Assembly: GCA_902729315.2 (NCBI GenBank)
Contig: LR746265.1
Location: 7,993,392-8,057,391, forward strand
Length of the DNA stretch: 64,000 nucleotides
Origin: Spirodela intermedia
Taxonomy: Eukaryota > Streptophyta > Magnoliopsida > Alismatales > Araceae
Direction: 5' to 3'
This document shows, piece after piece, positions 59,782 through 64,000 of the stretch. Made by a program: the position numbers and the translations under genes. Below the pieces are notes generated by a model that ran no database searches, had not been told where the DNA came from, and saw nothing but the letters and a program-made list of their open reading frames with translations. The stretch's first letter is position 1; every line of letters begins with the position of its first letter.

Positions 59782-61236
59782 TGATAAGTCTTAATTATTA
59801 TGAGTTAATAGTTAATTAATAATATTTTTTAAGTCTTAACTTATGATAAATATATTTATATTTATGTTAAATTGTGTAAAGTGGTTTTTGGTTATTTATG
59901 TAATTTTTTAACTAATTATGTGATTTTATGTGAATTTATATAATTTTTATAAACCTATTCTTGAGATAAATAAAGAGAAATAAAATAAAATAAAAATATA
60001 GAAAAAAGGAGACCCACTGACTAGTCGAACCTATAAGTGGGTTGAAAGCACAGTTAGTGAAACTACAAGCAAGGGACTCAATTGGCTAAGGACTAGTAGG
60101 AGACACATGTGCATCACTCCCCTTTCATGTCACTAGTGGCTAGTTGATCGTGGGGTAAGGAGTGGTCATACACATGTGTGTGAGAGAGAGTTATTGCTTA
60201 AATCTTATGTTATTATATATTCAGCTCATAACTTAGAAAATAATAAATGTGAGACTAAACCTACTCATAGCTTCATGAAAGGTTTTCAATAATTTTTAAT
60301 ACTTACAATACCCCTAGTTTTTGAGAAAGAAATATCCTTATGACATCACCTTATAAGGGTATTTTTATATGATTAAATCATGATTTTTCTATAGAGTGTC
60401 AATCAACGATTAAGCTACTAGAATTGTTCAATCATCTATGAAAATCTTGTCAATGTGATTCGTGGAGTACTGTTACCTAAAGATTTTTAGACTTCACAAG
60501 AATATTTAGAAATTATTCACGTCATCTATATCTAAGGAGAGCCTTTCATGATGTGGACATTATATGATAGGCCCCCTGAACACTCAAGATTTTAACACAT
60601 CACCACTGCAACATTAGAACTTTATTTTATGGCTTTGAATTCTTTTAACTTTTATCATCATTTCTTGGACTTTACAATGAGATTTAGAGAATGACTAAGT
60701 CATCTATGTCGAAAGAGAGCATTTGAAGCCATAGATATTACTCGATAATCCTCTTAAATACTTAGAATTTAGACAATAGCTATCAAGAGGTTGGAACTTT
60801 ATCTTTCTTACTTTCAACTTAATTTGTACTTAATTTAGTAATACTTTTATAGAACTTAATTTAATCAATTAAACTATTTTTAATTACTTACGCAAGAATT
60901 GTTAGATGAATCTTTATTTAGTTTGGCTACTGATGTCATCTTGATGTTTATATCCTTATTTCTCTTTTTGTGAATTTTAAATATATTTTATCTTCATTAT
61001 TTAGTCTAAGAATCATAAAAAATCATATTTTTTGTGAAAATTTCTAAAATATTACACCATATCATATTACAACCCTATAATCGACTTAAAAATTTCTTAG
61101 TATTTTTGAAACGTCTTATCTAATTTATAATTTATTAATTTATTCTAAAAATTTTCTTAAAATTTATAAATTATTATTTTCTAATTTTATAAAATTTAAT
61201 TTATATGATTTATTATACAATGATTAAGTCACATCA
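59782..61236 (+). repeat. Old family 1 solo LTR, inverted relative to the others
   Basis: Starts TGATAAGTC and ends TTAAGTCACATCA, the family 1 termini in plus orientation. It is about 1455 bp and heavily decayed. Flanking pentamers ATGCA and ATGTG share three of five bases and may be a degenerate target duplication. No adjacent internal region. Confidence 0.75.
60213..60255 (-). promoter_or_regulatory. USE-like + TATA in the inverted LTR
   Basis: On the minus strand GTCTCACATTT (60245-60255, three mismatches) is followed 24 bases later by TATATAATA (ending 60213). The arrangement matches the other copies once orientation is reversed. Confidence 0.3.
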
Positions 61237-62469
61237 ATGTGTCTTTTAACTTTGATTTGTTTTTCATTAATAAAGTAACACCCTTGCACAATTAGGGTAT
61301 GAAATTTACTAGTATTCTTAAAATATGTGCACACATCACAACTAATGACGTACTAGACATTGTTGTTGTTTGAGTAACCTTATCAACTACTTAGGAATAA
61401 GATGTCAAATTTAGCTTAGTTCAAGTCATTTAGATGCTAGTGTTTTGTTCTACATAATGGGAGAGAAGAACTAAGAGAATTTGATCACAGTAGTGACAAG
61501 AGAATCCTCCTTAGATATTTGAAAGTTCAAAAGCCTTTGAAATTAATAATAAGAAAACTTAGATATTTGAAAGTTCTTCATATAAAATTTATATAAGAAT
61601 TGACATGGCAAAGGATCATTCCAAATGAGTATAAAATTAATAAGTTATTAATAACTGAAAACAAGAAATGAGATAATTTATTTATCAAATATAACCTATG
61701 AACATGACTGATGCCTTTTTTGAAAGAGTGGGTAAATATGATGAATTAGGAGCTAGAATAATTCAGAATCAATGATGTTTGGTATCCAGTTAAAAGCTTT
61801 AATAATCAAAATGCTCTTAAAACAAAATGAGTCTTGAGAAACAGACTTACTAAACTAGTTGTCACCTAGTGGAAGGTGGAAGAAAAATAATTTATTTTCA
61901 CCCTCAAAAAGTCTTTATAGTGAATTAGATTTACCATTGATTATGGGTTTCTTAGAATTAGATTCCTTAGAAATCAGTTTATTTTCAGTGCAAATTGGAT
62001 TTTCTTTCTCCACACATTTCTCTACCCATTTAAGTCATTTGTGATATAATTAATTAAATCGACCCAATGGGCCTCTTATTGGGCTTCCTTAATGGGTTTT
62101 AGAATGCCCCTAGAAGGCAAGATATATTTTGAGAATATTCTGAAAAATGACCAAAAATCAGGGAAACAAATTTGTCTTCAAAACTGTGACTCTAATAATT
62201 AAATTATGTTTTTAAATATAATTTTAATATATTTAAGGATAAAATTCTCAAGTGAAACATAGAATTGTATAATAAAAGAATATTCAAATACAAACATGCT
62301 ATAATATATACAGAAATTATAAATGAGGAATGAATTTCGTGAAATTGATCTAGAATATATTTTATCTGATTTCACATTAAATCTCTATTATTTAGCATGA
62401 ATGAATACATAAAATACGATAATTATGGATTGCTTTTCTCATAAAAATGGTGTATTATCAGGTATCAAT
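61237..62469. other. AT-rich intergenic DNA
   Basis: No recognisable gene or defined repeat. Short open frames only. Confidence 0.45.
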
Positions 62470-63345
62470 CGATTGGACTCTCCCAATTGCGGACAAGTTC
62501 TTGCATCCTGATTTGGAAGGTCTCACATGTGTACTATTTAGGATGAGGATTATAATAGAAAAGTCATCATAAATTTCTGAAATGAGAGCCTTATGAGTAT
62601 ATGTGAGCAAAATAAATTTTTGGTTGATGAGGAAACATCATGGTGATCCTTATAGAGATTCCAAAGACAATTCCAAATTGATTCTGGGTCCCTTGTGGTG
62701 ATGCTATTGTATCAAGATATATTAGAGATGTACATCTAATTTATCATCTGGTTCACACCAAAATGGAATGCTGAGGTGAGTGTTTAGGTCATCAAAAGTG
62801 AAGATTAATTTCAGCTTCTACTTTATATCATTTGAAGGGCTGGTAATGGCTTCATTTTGATTTCTGGATGTGGGCATTTTCTCACATATTCTCTCGTGTT
62901 TCTCATTAGTCTATTATACTCTCGTGGATCACATAATCTACATTCTTCCACCAGCCAAATGTAAACTCACAGCATTGTTCTTATGGCATTCATCTCAGGC
63001 CCTAAAAATTAACTGCTGGAGATAGTATAACCTGAGATCAATTTTCTCATCTCAAAAAGTCCAGGGACACCATCTCTAAAATGTTAATTCTCCTGGCCTC
63101 ATCATCTTCTTCCTCTTGGATCAAGCATCCTTCCATAGGTGCTGAGGTCCTATGCCTCACGAAGTCTTGGGAGGTGGTCAACTATTAGGGCTTCACGAAC
63201 TCAAGGGTGCCTACACATTGGTGAAGATGATGCCAGAAGTTGATCGGTGGTTGTAATGCCTTGTGAGGCCGATAGGTGGGCCCCATCCAAACTGCACCTG
63301 CCCAGCGGACGCCCATGCGGGGGTCTTCTCCTACACCTGCCGGCT
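62470..63345. repeat. Duplicated segment, uninterrupted copy
   Basis: Partner of the pieces at 38686-38931, 40541-41000 and 42125-42420, in the same order and orientation. It lacks the solo LTR and the third-family insertion, so it approximates the ancestral arrangement. The GATGATGCCAGAAGT to CCTACACCTGC part is GC-richer, and frames are interrupted on both strands. It may derive from a gene or an older element. Confidence 0.7.
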
Positions 63346-63463
63346 GACAGATTGTTCGTCTTCAAGCCCTCTTTGGCACCAGTGTACTACAACATAAGAT
63401 CTGTAGACGATTGTGGGATAATAAGTATTGGAATTTGGTTAAAATTTCGTAGGAAAATGGAGA

Positions 63464-63855
63464 CAAGAAGATGATGTTATTGTTGTGTTGTTTATTTTAT
63501 GAAAATATTTATTTTCTGTGTTTTTCAAGAGTGGGTGCTTAGTATGTGAATATATTTGAGTGGGGCATCATATAAATAAAGTGCATGACTCTTGGACTTG
63601 GGTTAAATGTCACAGAAAAAAATAGAAAAGATGAGGACTTTATTGCTGTGTTGTTTATTTTATGAAATAATTTCTCATGTATTTTTTCAGGAGTAGGTGC
63701 TTAGTTTATGAAGGTATTTTTGGGGAGCATTAATTAATAAAGTGGATAATTATTGGACTTAGGTTAAAAGGCCACAATGGGGAAAAGATGAGGACTTTAT
63801 TGTTGTGTTCTTTACTTCATGAAAACAATATTTTTGTGTGTTTTCTCAGGAATCC
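63464..63855. repeat. Tandem repeat, about 160-bp unit, 2.5 copies
   Basis: Units begin near 63464, 63625 and 63782 with AAGATGAGGACTTTATTGTTG-like sequence (TTATTGTTGTGTTGTTTA in the first). Each contains a TATTTTATGAAA segment, GTGCTTAG and GGACTTGGGTTAAA. The third copy is partial. Divergence between units is moderate. Not a known satellite to me. Confidence 0.8.
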
Positions 63856-64000
63856 GGTCAGAGTTTACTACATATGCTTAGTGTGTGTTTGTGTTGGGTG
63901 GGAGTCAATTTTCAGGAGTATGTTTTTTATGAAAATATTTTATTTTGCCTATGCTTGTTGTGCCTAACCTTATATCCCTGATCAGTTTATTCATTTCAAG

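Noticed and set aside
1-64000. CRISPR arrays, bacterial operons, rRNA genes
   Set aside because: The window is plant nuclear DNA. Regular short repeats with spacers and rRNA signatures were not seen.

Overview
The window is nuclear DNA of a flowering plant. It holds two protein genes, both on the minus strand, followed by about 25 kb of nested LTR retrotransposon sequence. The genes have plant-type GT-AG introns. The GC-rich single-exon gene and GC-rich first exon next to AT-rich intergenic DNA suggest a monocot. That placement is an inference; species and chromosome cannot be read from the sequence.

165-25621 (minus): most of a NUCLEAR PORE ANCHOR (NUA, plant TPR) gene. I could place 47 consecutive exons in one unbroken reading frame, 4852 coding bases or 1617 codons. 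The acidic C-terminal tail and the stop lie beyond the left edge. One intron has a GC donor. The introns hold only AT-rich sequence and short homopolymers.

25622-34837: 5' flank of NUA, about 6.6 kb of AT-rich intergenic DNA with relics of LTR elements (an initiator-Met-type primer binding site at 27845; a repeat around 30.9-32.0 kb), then an intact 500-codon plant mobile domain (PMD) gene at 32910-34412 (minus). A long upstream ORF overlaps its start codon.

34838-64000: gene-poor repeat block. One LTR family (family 1, outer ends TGACGTGACTC and ACTTATCA on the plus strand) appears at least seven times: a solo LTR (38932-40507), an old LTR (43441-48806), another solo LTR (45641-47270), the LTR pair of a recent element (48853-50605 and 54926-56689), and two copies in the opposite orientation (about 58413-58720 and 59782-61236). 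A second family gives a solo LTR at 44310-47939 with perfect 5-bp target duplications. The result is an LTR inside an LTR inside an LTR. The recent element (48853-56689, minus) has a tRNA-Asp primer site, a Ty3/gypsy gag broken by a frameshift and a stop, and an intact 353-codon acidic ORF of unknown function. It has no protease, reverse transcriptase or integrase, so it is non-autonomous.

The most unusual signal is on the plus strand of the family 1 LTRs, antisense to gag. It is a plant snRNA-type promoter: an upstream sequence element RTCCCACATCG, then a TATA box 23-25 bases downstream, which is Pol III (U6-like) spacing. A GC-rich stretch of about 185 bases with three hairpins follows and ends in T runs. 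The USE/TATA arrangement recurs in six copies of different ages and both orientations.
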